Assembly (NCBI RefSeq): GCF_002302635.1
Contig: NZ_CP022387.1
Span: forward strand, 1,488,001 to 1,552,000
Reading direction: 5' to 3'
Length of the DNA stretch: 64,000 bases
Source: Capnocytophaga stomatis
Lineage (GTDB): Bacteria > Bacteroidota > Bacteroidia > Flavobacteriales > Flavobacteriaceae
This document shows positions 36,984 through 44,431 of this stretch, in pieces; position 1 is the first letter of the stretch; every line of letters starts with the position of its first letter. The notes under the pieces are model-generated. The model saw only the letters and a list, made by a program, of their open reading frames with translations. It was not told where the DNA came from and did not search any database. Made by a program: the position numbers and the translations under genes.

Positions 36984-37024
36984 AAACGCTTTAAAATATT
37001 GACCGTCAATATAATAAAGCGTTT
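36984..37024 (-). terminator. Hairpin terminator, probably the original one of tRNA-Leu
   Basis: AAACGCTTTA (36984-36993) pairs perfectly with TAAAGCGTTT (37015-37024), and an inner stem pairs ATATTGA with TCAATAT. On the minus strand a T run follows. It stands directly beside the degraded copy of the tRNA-Leu 3' end, exactly where the terminator of the intact tRNA would be expected. Confidence 0.7.
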
Positions 37025-37027
37025 CAT

Positions 37028-37055
37028 TTGTGCGGTTGAAGGGACTGACACCCTC
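37028..37055 (-). other. Degraded copy of the tRNA-Leu 3' end (probable attachment-site remnant)
   Basis: The 20 bases from 37028 match 37608-37627 at the 3' end of the tRNA-Leu gene with a single difference, in the same orientation. The match then decays (GACACCCTC against CGAACCCCC). Integrases that enter tRNA genes restore the tRNA and leave such a direct repeat at the far end. The 555 bp between the copies hold a gene fragment and no intact gene, so the element has been lost. Confidence 0.65.
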
Positions 37056-37059
37056 TTAA

Positions 37060-37254
37060 TTTTTCGGAGCTTATGATATTTTAAGCGTTTGCGAAACAAC
37101 CGCCCTAACATTAGGAGAAAACAGGCACACAGAATTAAACGACTGGGAACACGGGCAAGTGTATGGCTCAAACTCGGTACAAATAAAAGAATGTATATCA
37201 TTTGTCAAACGTTTATTACCTACCTTTGACGTAAAGGATATAATAAAAGGATAA
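37060..37254 (+). pseudogene. C-terminal fragment of an unrecognised gene
   Basis: The frame is open from just after the attachment-like sequence to a TAA at 37252 and encodes 64 residues without a start codon. It contains CETTALTLGENRHTELNDWE and ends KDIIKG. A transcription terminator follows at 37263. It looks like the tail of a gene carried by the lost element. No family is recognised. Confidence 0.45.
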
Positions 37255-37262
37255 CATATAAC

Positions 37263-37294
37263 AAGCCCTAAACCTCAACGGTGGGGCTTTTTTT
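37263..37294 (+). terminator. Terminator after the gene fragment
   Basis: AAGCCC (37263-37268) pairs with GGGCTT (37284-37289), followed by a T run. It probably ended the gene whose tail remains at 37060-37254. The following stretch to 37565 has no recognisable gene. Confidence 0.6.
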
Positions 37295-37565
37295 AATGCT
37301 TTTTTGTATGAGGGCAAAGATTTTGATACTTCAACAAAAACAAGGCTCTTAAAAGACTTGTAGCGTATTTATGCGTAATTCTACCGAAAGCCCATACAGG
37401 GAAAACCACAACTCCAAGTACAAACCCCAACCGAAAGATAAAAGCAGTTGTTAAGTAATGCTTAACTACTGGTATAAAACCTTGACTTTTTAAGTTGTGA
37501 TATTTGCTCCAAAAAAATGGTTTTTCTCAATTTTAGGGGAATTTTAGGGGATTGGGAGAAAAATT

Positions 37566-37602
37566 AAGCCTTAAGATGTTGTTTATCAACATATTAAGGC
37601 TT
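37566..37602 (-). terminator. Present terminator of tRNA-Leu
   Basis: AAGCCTTAA (37566-37574) pairs with TTAAGGCTT (37594-37602), with an inner stem ATGTTG/CAACAT. It stands 9 bp beyond the tRNA 3' end on the minus strand. It differs in sequence from the hairpin at 36984, so it was probably brought in by the integrated element. Confidence 0.7.
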
Positions 37603-37610
37603 TTAGTTTG

Positions 37611-37692
37611 TGCGGGTGAAGGGACTCGAACCCCCACGCCGTGAAGCACCAGATCCTAAGTCTGGCGTGTCTACCAATTTCACCACACCCGC
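37611..37692 (-). tRNA. tRNA-Leu (anticodon UAG)
   Basis: The 82-nt minus-strand sequence folds as a cloverleaf. The acceptor GCGGGTG pairs with CACCCGC. The anticodon stem CCAGA/TCTGG encloses the loop CTTAGGA with anticodon TAG. A long variable arm (GCTTCACGGC) marks a class II tRNA, and the T-loop is GGTTCGAGTCC. It reads CUA/CUG-type leucine codons. The 3' CCA is not encoded. Confidence 0.95.
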
Positions 37693-38079
37693 AAGTGATG
37701 AGCGTTTTGAGGTTGCAAATATACGTAAGTTTTTGTAATAAAAAATATTTTTCAACAAAAAATGAGAAAAAATCTATCATTATTAATTTAATCTATTCAA
37801 TCATAATAGTTTAAGAAAGATAAATTTTTTTAGGAATAAATATATCGGTCGAAATTATGTGCAAATTTAGTAGGAAGAAACGGCTGTTGATTTTATAGAA
37901 AAAGTGTTAAATGTAAAATCTTTCAGAAATGTTAAAAAAACTCGAATATGTTAAATGTGTATAGGAAAATAAAAAAAAAGTAGGAAAAGAGAAAAAAAGT
38001 AAAGATATTTGTCGAAATTTTGTGTGTTGCATCACATAGTTGTATATAAAAACAAGATTTATATTTTACATATAACTTT
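37693..38079. other. Intergenic region between tRNA-Leu and the porP-like gene
   Basis: The 387-bp stretch contains the tRNA promoter box at 37716 and otherwise very AT-rich sequence. I see no reading frame or RNA gene, and no convincing promoter for the plus-strand gene at 38080. Confidence 0.5.
37716..37723 (-). promoter_or_regulatory. -7 promoter box of tRNA-Leu
   Basis: The minus strand reads TATATTTG, 23 bp before the tRNA 5' end. It is a perfect TAnnTTTG match, with no TTG at 19 bp. Confidence 0.55.
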
Positions 38080-39039
38080 ATGACAATGAAGAAAATATTA
38101 TTAATCCTTACAATTTTTATTTTTGGAGGAAAGTCCTATGCTCAGGAATTACACTTGCCTCAGATGAATCAGTATTTGGCAGATAGTGAGTTTTTAATCA
38201 CATCTACTTATGCAGGGATTGGTGACTTTGTTAAGTTGCGATTTAGTGGGGTTTCCCAATGGGTGGGGATTAAAGATGCACCTGATTATCAATCGCTTTC
38301 TGGAGATATTAGGATAGGAGAACGAAGCGGAGCAGGCTTGATTCTTTACAATGATAAAAATGGAAATACTAAGCAAATGGGAGGGAAGGCAAGTTTTGCT
38401 CACCATTTAACGTTAGATCGTTATGAGAATCATTTCGTATCCTTTGGTATTTCGTATGCACTGAATTCTTTCCGAATTGATATTGATAAGTTTGACCAAT
38501 CAGCAGGGGCAGACCCTTCCGTTACGAACAATCGTTCACAAATAAATCACAACTTTGATGTCGGATTTTTGTATCGTTACAAAGGATGGTTCTTAAGTTT
38601 GAATGCGTTAAATATTTTGAATAAAGATATTGATGTTTTTGCAACAAATGAGCCTAAAGCGTTACGTAACTATACTTTATACACTGGGTACAGATATAAA
38701 AGAGATCGTAACAGTAGTTTTGAAATAGAACCTTCTATTTTTGCTCAGTTTTACGAAAGTGACAGACGTTCTTCAACAGATGTTAACCTCAAATTCCGAT
38801 GGAGAGATTTGGAGGATTACTATTGGGTAGGGGTAAATTATCGATTTTTGAATGATAAGGTATTTGTACCATTGAATGCAGGTCCGATGGCAGGAATAAA
38901 AAGAGGGCATTTTTATTTTGCATATTCATACCAGCTGATGTTGAACAACATAATAAAATATAATTCAGGAACACACGTTATTACTTTAGGGCTTGATTTG
39001 TTCCAAGGAGTAAGTAATTGTAGATGTACTCATCAATAA
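38080..39039 (+). CDS. PorP/SprF-family type IX secretion membrane protein
   Basis: The 319-residue protein has a signal peptide ending near KSYAQ. It begins its mature part with LHLPQMNQYLADSEF, the typical PorP/SprF start (usually QFTQYMYN-like). The rest is a series of amphipathic beta strands that form an outer-membrane barrel of about 14 strands. Members help anchor or export specific type IX substrates such as SprB adhesins. Neither sprE, sprB nor a gliding adhesin is adjacent, so it is probably a paralog rather than SprF itself. folB follows after 1 bp. Confidence 0.85.
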   Translation: MTMKKILLILTIFIFGGKSYAQELHLPQMNQYLADSEFLITSTYAGIGDFVKLRFSGVSQWVGIKDAPDYQSLSGDIRIGERSGAGLILYNDKNGNTKQMGGKASFAHHLTLDRYENHFVSFGISYALNSFRIDIDKFDQSAGADPSVTNNRSQINHNFDVGFLYRYKGWFLSLNALNILNKDIDVFATNEPKALRNYTLYTGYRYKRDRNSSFEIEPSIFAQFYESDRRSSTDVNLKFRWRDLEDYYWVGVNYRFLNDKVFVPLNAGPMAGIKRGHFYFAYSYQLMLNNIIKYNSGTHVITLGLDLFQGVSNCRCTHQ

Positions 39040-39040
39040 T

Positions 39041-39403
39041 ATGGGGCAAATTATTTTAAAAAACATACGGATTCATACAAATCACGGATGTTTGAACGAG
39101 GAAAAGCTGATAGGCAGTGATTATCGTGTGGATTTGAAAGTTAAGCTAAGTCTGGAGAAGTCAATAACCTCAGATGACTTATCGGACACGGTGAATTATG
39201 TTCATTTAAACAGAATAGTAAAGGAAGAAATGGCAATTCGCTCAAAGCTTTTGGAGCACGTTGCAGGAAGAATATCTGACAGAATATTTAAGGAACTTAT
39301 TATTACAGAGAAAGTTACAGTTAAAATTTCAAAACTAAATCCGCCAATCGGAGGAGATGTTGAAGCTGTAAGCATAAAAATAAAACGAAAAAGATTTTGT
39401 TAA
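39041..39403 (+). CDS. folB: Dihydroneopterin aldolase
   Basis: The 120-residue enzyme converts 7,8-dihydroneopterin to 6-hydroxymethyl-dihydropterin in folate synthesis. The family motifs are NIRIHTNHGCLNEEK at the N-terminus, DTVNYVHLNRIVKEE in the middle and KLNPPIGGDVEAVSI near the end, with the pterin-binding Glu region. It follows the porP-like gene by 1 bp and overlaps the promoter of the downstream tRNA-Cys. Confidence 0.92.
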   Translation: MGQIILKNIRIHTNHGCLNEEKLIGSDYRVDLKVKLSLEKSITSDDLSDTVNYVHLNRIVKEEMAIRSKLLEHVAGRISDRIFKELIITEKVTVKISKLNPPIGGDVEAVSIKIKRKRFC

Positions 39404-39426
39404 TATTAGAAAAGATTGTACATTTG
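39397..39426 (+). promoter_or_regulatory. Complete promoter of tRNA-Cys
   Basis: TTG at 39397-39399 and TACATTTG at 39419-39426 have the exact 19-bp spacing. The tRNA begins 16 bp downstream. Confidence 0.75.
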
Positions 39427-39442
39427 CGACCTGAGTAAAAAA

Positions 39443-39513
39443 GGCATCGTGGCCGAGTGGCTAGGCAGAGGTCTGCAAAACCTTGTACAGCGGTTCGAAT
39501 CCGCTCGATGCCT
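39443..39513 (+). tRNA. tRNA-Cys (anticodon GCA)
   Basis: The 71-nt sequence has acceptor GGCATCG pairing with CGATGCC, a D-arm GGCCGAGTGGCTAGGC, anticodon loop CTGCAAA with GCA, and T-loop GGTTCGAATCC. The discriminator base is T (U), as expected for tRNA-Cys. Confidence 0.96.
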
Positions 39514-39569
39514 CTAACTTTTTGGGAGTTTTAGTAATTAGTATAGAAACAACACTAAAAAATAATAAA

Positions 39570-39944
39570 ATGACAAACGTATTGGATAAGTTTATTCAGG
39601 ATATGAGGAATAATGTTCCTGGATTTATAGCAGTGTCTGTTACAGAGGTAAGATCTGGAGTTTCTTATGGCTCTGAGACAGTTGACCCTAATTTTGACCC
39701 TAGTTTGGCTTCTGCCTACCATTTGGAGGTTGTTAAGTCGGAACAAAGTGCACTTCAAGTTTTGGGATTGAAGGACAGAATTGAGGATATTTTGATTACT
39801 TTGGCAAATCAAATTCATATTATAGATATCTCTGCAAACGGAAGTTATTTTATTTATCTGGCAGTAGATTCAACAAAAGCTAACCTTGGATTAACAAGAG
39901 CATTGCTTGCTAAGTACAAAAAAGATTTAGCAGCTGTTTTCTAA
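39570..39944 (+). CDS. Roadblock/LC7-like small protein
   Basis: The 124-residue product starts at MTNVLDKFIQ. A helix is followed by PGFIAVSVTEVRSGVSYG, a central helix, and then a strand pair around IHIIDISANGSYFIYLAVD and a final helix. This order resembles the roadblock/LC7 (MglB-type) fold, members of which regulate small GTPases in polarity and gliding. The assignment is from fold-like pattern only. No MglA-type GTPase is adjacent. The frame extends upstream into the tRNA, but the ATG at 39570 is the sensible start. A terminator follows. Confidence 0.65.
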   Translation: MTNVLDKFIQDMRNNVPGFIAVSVTEVRSGVSYGSETVDPNFDPSLASAYHLEVVKSEQSALQVLGLKDRIEDILITLANQIHIIDISANGSYFIYLAVDSTKANLGLTRALLAKYKKDLAAVF

Positions 39945-39966
39945 AAAAATATATTTTCAAGATTTT

Positions 39967-39996
39967 AAAACCTGAGCAATTTTGTTCAGGTTTTTT
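39967..39996 (+). terminator. Terminator after the roadblock-like gene
   Basis: AAAACCTGA (39967-39975) pairs with TCAGGTTTT (39986-39994), followed by more T residues. It lies 22 bp after the stop. Confidence 0.8.
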
Positions 39997-40103
39997 GTTT
40001 TAAATTATGCACAAAACATAAACATTCAAAAACTCAGTAAAGGTACGAAAAAGAAATTTAAAAGCCAATGATTTTGGTCATACTTTCTCACGCATTTTAG
40101 GGA

Positions 40104-40111
40104 TAACTTTG
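40104..40111 (+). promoter_or_regulatory. -7 promoter box of the CBS-domain gene
   Basis: TAACTTTG matches TAnnTTTG and lies 37 bp before the ATG. No clear -33 TTG is seen. Confidence 0.45.
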
Positions 40112-40148
40112 CCTTGTAGAAATTATTCAAAATAAAAAACAAAACACT

Positions 40149-40565
40149 ATGAAACAGCGAGTTCCCATATCTCAAATTATGTCGAGGAAGCTGATAACAT
40201 TAACCCCGACGCAGTCTTTGTACGATGCAGAAAGGCTTTTTAAAAAGCACAAAATTCGTCATATTCCTGTGGTGGAAAGTGATAGGATTATTGGTATTGT
40301 TAGTTATTCCGATTTGTTGCGAATCAGTTTTGCGGATATGACCGATAACGAGGACGAAGTGACCTCTGTGGTTTACGATATGTACACCATTCCCCAAATA
40401 ATGGCAAAAACGCCTCTAACAGTAAATTCTGATGCAACTATTAAGGAAGTAGCTGAAATACTATCAAAACAAAGTTTTCATTCCATTCCTGTGTTGGAAA
40501 ATGATAAACTGGTGGGAATTGTAACAACAACTGATTTGATTAATTATTTGTTGGAACAATATTGA
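40149..40565 (+). CDS. CBS-domain protein
   Basis: The 138-residue protein consists of two CBS motifs. The first spans about 8-65 (ISQIMSRKLITLTPTQSL and HIPVVESDRIIGIVSYSDLL) and the second about 77-137 (IMAKTPLTVNSDATIKEVAEIL, VGIVTTTDLINYLL). CBS pairs bind adenosine nucleotides and act as energy or redox sensors. No catalytic domain is fused. It is monocistronic with its own promoter and terminator. Confidence 0.9.
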   Translation: MKQRVPISQIMSRKLITLTPTQSLYDAERLFKKHKIRHIPVVESDRIIGIVSYSDLLRISFADMTDNEDEVTSVVYDMYTIPQIMAKTPLTVNSDATIKEVAEILSKQSFHSIPVLENDKLVGIVTTTDLINYLLEQY

Positions 40566-40590
40566 TGTAAACTTAAATATGAAAATAATG

Positions 40591-40616
40591 AAAAGCTGAG
40601 AAAACCCTCAGCTTTT
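40591..40616. terminator. Bidirectional terminator between the CBS gene and the barrel-protein gene
   Basis: AAAAGCTGAG (40591-40600) pairs perfectly with CTCAGCTTTT (40607-40616). It lies between convergent genes and has T-rich flanks on both strands. Confidence 0.8.
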
Positions 40617-40644
40617 TCGCTTTTTGTAGAATGTTATCCGAGCT

Positions 40645-43020
40645 TTACCTCTGATTGTTAAACTGATATTTCACAGAGAAAGCCACATAAGGATGATAGC
40701 GGGTTTGGGTTTTTAGAGCGAATTTTTCGCCATTTCTTTGTTGAGTTTGTCGGTTTGAATCGAATACATTCCAGCCCGAAAGCGTCAGTTGCCAACGTTT
40801 ATTTTTTAAACTTTTGGTAAGCGATGCCGAAGCCAAGAAAATCGCATTACTTTCAAATTGTAAGTTTGTAATGGGCGATTGAAACGCACAATTCAATCGG
40901 GCAGAAAAATCTTTCGGAAATTGAAACGTATTGTTCATCTTTGCGTTGAAACGCCATTGTGAAAAATCATTTTTAATGTCATCTACGTTCGTTTTTTGTT
41001 CGAAATAAAAACCACTCAGCGAAGCATTTACATTCCACCACGAGAAAACATCTACCCCTGTCATCAGTTCGGAACCTACCGACCACGAATCGCCCAGATT
41101 TTCCTGTACAATGAGCAATATATTATCGCGAAACGGACGGCGATAATCCCCAAAGAAATCGTGCTGATTCCGTGCAAAAACCTCTGCCGAAACAAAATTC
41201 TTGCCCCACGATTTTTTGAAATTCACCTCGTAAGCATCGGTGTAACTGAACCGCAAACGGCTGTTTCCGTTGATATAAGTGTACCTATCTTCCATTTTGA
41301 AGACGGAAGTAATTGTCCAATATTCAGGGCGTTGTATGCGGCGACTGTAATTGGCAGCCAATTGCGTATCGTCCGAGAAACTATACAACAAATGCACAGA
41401 CGGAAACCAATCGGTAAAGTTCTTTTTGTACTCGTCAATTACTCTTTCCGCTGCTGCTTTGGTGTAAGTGTACGAAACATCACGCCGTGTATGCTCCACC
41501 CGAAGTCCCAATTTATATTCAAATTTCTTCCAGCTGCTTTTAAAAGTGGCATAGGCAGCGTACTCATTCTGTTCGTATTTAATTTTCTGATTACTCGGGA
41601 AATCGGGGGAAGGAATGCCTATTTTATTGCCTTGAAAAATTCCGCTTTCGCTGGTAATTTCAGGAATGAAGTCCGTTTTTATGGCAATTCCTGCTTCCAA
41701 ATTGCTTTTTTCGGTCAGAGGCAACTCGTAAGCCAATTCCGTAGAAGTAAAGATTTCATTTTTTTCTGCTTCTATGCTTCCAAAAACGATGGTTTCTGAT
41801 GGACGCGTCCACACGTTTCGAGATTCCGTATCAGAACTTCCTATAAACACATCGTATCCCGAAGTTAGTTTCAGCGAGTGCGATTTATCCTTATTGAAAA
41901 AGTGATTGTATTCCAAATTCACGCCCACCATCTGATAATCAAAAGTATAACTATTGTCGCTGGTTGATTTTTCCGAAGTGATTAGGTTTCGGTTTAGGTC
42001 GAATATGTTTTCAACGGTTTGGAGGTAGGAAGTTTCTTTTTCGCGGTCGCGTAAAGGTTTCAGATTTATCGAAAAATCAATAAAATCGTTATCGGTTACA
42101 TCATAATTGAACCCAAACTCAAAAAAATTACTTCTATTTCGCTTTTTGGAATTGCTTATTTCGTGTATCTCAAAGAATTTATTATCAGATTGCAGCTGGT
42201 TGAACGTTTCCATATCCGTTTTTGTTCTGGTGGAATGCCCCAAATATGCAGAGGTGTGCCAACCGCCTCGTTTGCCCTTTTTATCCACTGAAAAACTGAT
42301 TTGATTGGTGCCGAGGGAGTTTCCCAACACGGAGGAATTGATGGCATACCCTTCCAAGCGGTTCTTTTTGAGCAACACACGGATAATTCCTGCCGTTCCT
42401 CCCGAACTGTATCGGGCGGACGGATTGGTAATGATTTCTATCTTTTCAATTTGCGAAGCGTCGAGCGTACGCAAACGTTCCTCGCCATTTTTCACAGCAA
42501 TTCCATTGATATACACGCTAAACGAACCTCCTTCGCGATAGCTTATTTTTCCATCTACGCTGATTTGGATAGATGGCACGTTGGTGAGCAAATCAATCGC
42601 ATTAGAAGCCTCTGGAAAGGCAGCCGCATTGATAGTTTTTCGGTCAACACTATAAGAAAGTGCTGCACGCTTGCCTTCCACCACTACTTCGGAGAGATTT
42701 TCGGAAGTCATTTTTAGAAAAATCACACCTAAATCAGTTTTATTTTGCATAAGTTCAATTTCTTTTGTCTGTTTTTCATATCCCACGAAATGAACTTTCA
42801 TTAAATACTTCCCTTTTTGTAAGTTTTTTATTTGAAATCGTCCTTTTTCGTCCGAAACTACGCCAATTTCAACCGATTTATGCGATATTCCTTGCAGAGA
42901 TACTTCTGCAAAGGGCATTTCTTCCTTTGTTTGAGCATCAATTACCTTGCCCAAAAGCGAAAAATGCTGCCCGTAAGAGAGTGTACTTAAAAAACATAGA
43001 ATAAGAAAGAGTTTTTTCAT
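40645..43020 (-). CDS. Outer-membrane beta-barrel receptor with carboxypeptidase-like domain (TonB-dependent type)
   Basis: The 791-residue protein has a signal peptide ending near LSYGQ. A carboxypeptidase-regulatory-like domain (about 22-100; LLGKVIDAQTKEEMPFAEVSL) follows. The plug domain (about 115-220) contains AIDLLTNVPSIQISVDGKI and VYINGIAV. The rest is a beta-barrel of the OMP_b-brl_3 type ending in VAFSVKYQFNNQR. Such proteins import nutrients or metals, or act as barrel modules. No partner SusD is present, so the substrate is unknown. It stands alone, and a REP-like repeat pair lies upstream. Confidence 0.87.
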   Translation of the reverse strand: MKKLFLILCFLSTLSYGQHFSLLGKVIDAQTKEEMPFAEVSLQGISHKSVEIGVVSDEKGRFQIKNLQKGKYLMKVHFVGYEKQTKEIELMQNKTDLGVIFLKMTSENLSEVVVEGKRAALSYSVDRKTINAAAFPEASNAIDLLTNVPSIQISVDGKISYREGGSFSVYINGIAVKNGEERLRTLDASQIEKIEIITNPSARYSSGGTAGIIRVLLKKNRLEGYAINSSVLGNSLGTNQISFSVDKKGKRGGWHTSAYLGHSTRTKTDMETFNQLQSDNKFFEIHEISNSKKRNRSNFFEFGFNYDVTDNDFIDFSINLKPLRDREKETSYLQTVENIFDLNRNLITSEKSTSDNSYTFDYQMVGVNLEYNHFFNKDKSHSLKLTSGYDVFIGSSDTESRNVWTRPSETIVFGSIEAEKNEIFTSTELAYELPLTEKSNLEAGIAIKTDFIPEITSESGIFQGNKIGIPSPDFPSNQKIKYEQNEYAAYATFKSSWKKFEYKLGLRVEHTRRDVSYTYTKAAAERVIDEYKKNFTDWFPSVHLLYSFSDDTQLAANYSRRIQRPEYWTITSVFKMEDRYTYINGNSRLRFSYTDAYEVNFKKSWGKNFVSAEVFARNQHDFFGDYRRPFRDNILLIVQENLGDSWSVGSELMTGVDVFSWWNVNASLSGFYFEQKTNVDDIKNDFSQWRFNAKMNNTFQFPKDFSARLNCAFQSPITNLQFESNAIFLASASLTKSLKNKRWQLTLSGWNVFDSNRQTQQRNGEKFALKTQTRYHPYVAFSVKYQFNNQR

Positions 43021-43183
43021 AAGTGATTATTCTGATTGATATTATTATATGAAATATACAAGCAAGTTTAGTGATCTTTTGAAACCTTCGATTTTATTCA
43101 ATTTGATATAGCTAACTCACTTTAGATTGTCATTTTACAAAATCCCCTTTGAAGGAGGAAGTCTGCAAAAGCAGAGTATGTGG

Positions 43184-43337
43184 CGAAGGACGGAGGATGT
43201 TTTTTTAAGATTTACATCCCCCTACCCCCCTTCCAAAGGGGGAATTAGTATGACTGAGAAAGGTGTCCGAAGGACGGAGGATGTTTTCTTAAGATTTACA
43301 TCTCCCTACCCCCCTTCAAAGGGGGAATTAGTATGAC
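43184..43337. repeat. Two imperfect 70-bp tandem repeats
   Basis: Unit 1 is at 43184-43254 and unit 2 at 43268-43337, separated by 13 bp. Each begins CGAAGGACGGAGGATGT and contains the small hairpin CCCCCTT...AAGGGGG, ending GGGGGAATTAGTATGAC. They differ at only a few positions. A related half-unit lies at about 43138-43161. The segment sits between the barrel gene and the GIN-domain gene in 43021-43370, which has no real gene. C/G-rich tracts like this are typical of dispersed repeats in Bacteroidota. Confidence 0.75.
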
Positions 43338-43370
43338 AAGCTATCTTAGATTGGCTATAATGTCATATTT

Positions 43371-44093
43371 TTACTTAAAATGGATTTCTCCGCTTCCTGA
43401 AACGTGCGTATCCTGCAATTCAGGATTTCCTTTTACCGAAATATCACCTGAACCAGACACTTTTGCCTTAATTGATTTAGAAGCATATACATCTATATCT
43501 CCTGAGCCTGAAAGTTGCACCGTTACACGCTCAGCCCGAATGCTATCAGTGGTAATATCACCCGAACCAACCATTTTTATATCAATTTCAGGGCATTTTC
43601 CCGTAACAACAAGGTCACCTGAACCGCTTAATGACAAGTCCAATCGAGTGGCATTAAAATTGACAGAGATATCACCCGAACCTGATAGCGTACACTTCAA
43701 ATTACCTACTTTTATCTGTTCCTTCATTGAAATATCGCCTGAACCTGACAGTGAAACCTGTTCCAATTGTTCGTTTACAGGTACATACACATTAACCTTA
43801 TGCTTAAAGTTGTAATTATATCCTTCTTGCAACTCAATGATGATTTCCCCGTTTTTAATGGTGGTTAAAATGTAAGGTTCTATGTTGTCCGAAGCCTCGA
43901 TGCGTACTTTCCCCACTTCGCCTTTGAGTAAAATCACATCAAGGAAGCATTTCAACTTAACAGAAGTGTAATCCCCCACGTGACGTTCTTTGTTTATAAT
44001 ATTTCCATTATCTCTTATGGTCTTTTTTCCAAACCATTGTCCGTAACTTACCGAAAATGTAACCAAAAATAGAATTGTTGCTAATCGTTTCAT
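43371..44093 (-). CDS. GIN (DUF2807) domain secreted beta-helix protein
   Basis: The 240-residue protein has a signal peptide ending near VSYGQ. The mature protein is a right-handed beta-helix-like repeat with the signature SGSGDI occurring six times or more (from about residue 117 on), the pattern of the DUF2807 'head GIN' family. Such proteins are periplasmic or surface-located, and their function is unknown. It is the last gene of the minus-strand cluster after the sigma factor, anti-sigma factor and DUF4097 protein. Confidence 0.88.
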   Translation of the reverse strand: MKRLATILFLVTFSVSYGQWFGKKTIRDNGNIINKERHVGDYTSVKLKCFLDVILLKGEVGKVRIEASDNIEPYILTTIKNGEIIIELQEGYNYNFKHKVNVYVPVNEQLEQVSLSGSGDISMKEQIKVGNLKCTLSGSGDISVNFNATRLDLSLSGSGDLVVTGKCPEIDIKMVGSGDITTDSIRAERVTVQLSGSGDIDVYASKSIKAKVSGSGDISVKGNPELQDTHVSGSGEIHFK

Positions 44094-44265
44094 ATGTTAA
44101 TTATTTATTTAGTTAATCGTTTTGAATGTTTTTATCAATATTTTAAGTAGATTGAGTGTCTTTTTAGTTGAAAAATGTAGAAAATGAATAAGTTTATATA
44201 TTCGTTTTGAATAAAATTTGCTTCAATGTTTGATTTTAAGTGTTGTTTTTATTGGATTGCGTATG

Positions 44266-44412
44266 ATTTCCATCGGATGATGCTCCATTTCCATCGGATG
44301 ATGCTCCATTTCCATTGGATGGTGCTTCATTTCCATTGGATGGCGTTCCATTTCCATTGGATGGTGCTCCATTTCCATCGGATGGCGTATGATTTCTATC
44401 AGATGGAGCAAG
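44266..44412. repeat. Seven 21-bp tandem repeats
   Basis: Units start at 44266, 44287, 44308, 44329, 44350, 44371 and 44392, each beginning ATTTC, with a typical unit ATTTCCATTGGATGGTGCTCC. Middle units differ by one to three bases, and the outer ones are more degraded. Both strands are open in the repeat. On the minus strand it would encode a heptad rich in His, Met and Glu (MEHHPME). A minus-strand frame 44223-44411 would need a TTG start and has no clear ribosome site, so I leave it as repeat sequence. The repeat lies in the 338-bp gap between two co-oriented genes, which otherwise holds nothing visible. Confidence 0.85.
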
Positions 44413-44431
44413 ATTTCATATCATTTGAGCA

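Noticed and set aside
37028-37055. A second functional tRNA gene
   Set aside because: Only the 3' 20 bases match; the anticodon arm and 5' half are absent.
38080-39039. SprF proper (partner of the SprB adhesin)
   Set aside because: No sprB-like adhesin gene is adjacent, and the family has many paralogs, so only the family name is justified.
44223-44411. His/Met-rich 62-residue protein encoded by the 21-bp repeats
   Set aside because: It would need a TTG start without a ribosome site, and the opposite strand is equally open, as expected for a repeat whose unit is a multiple of three.
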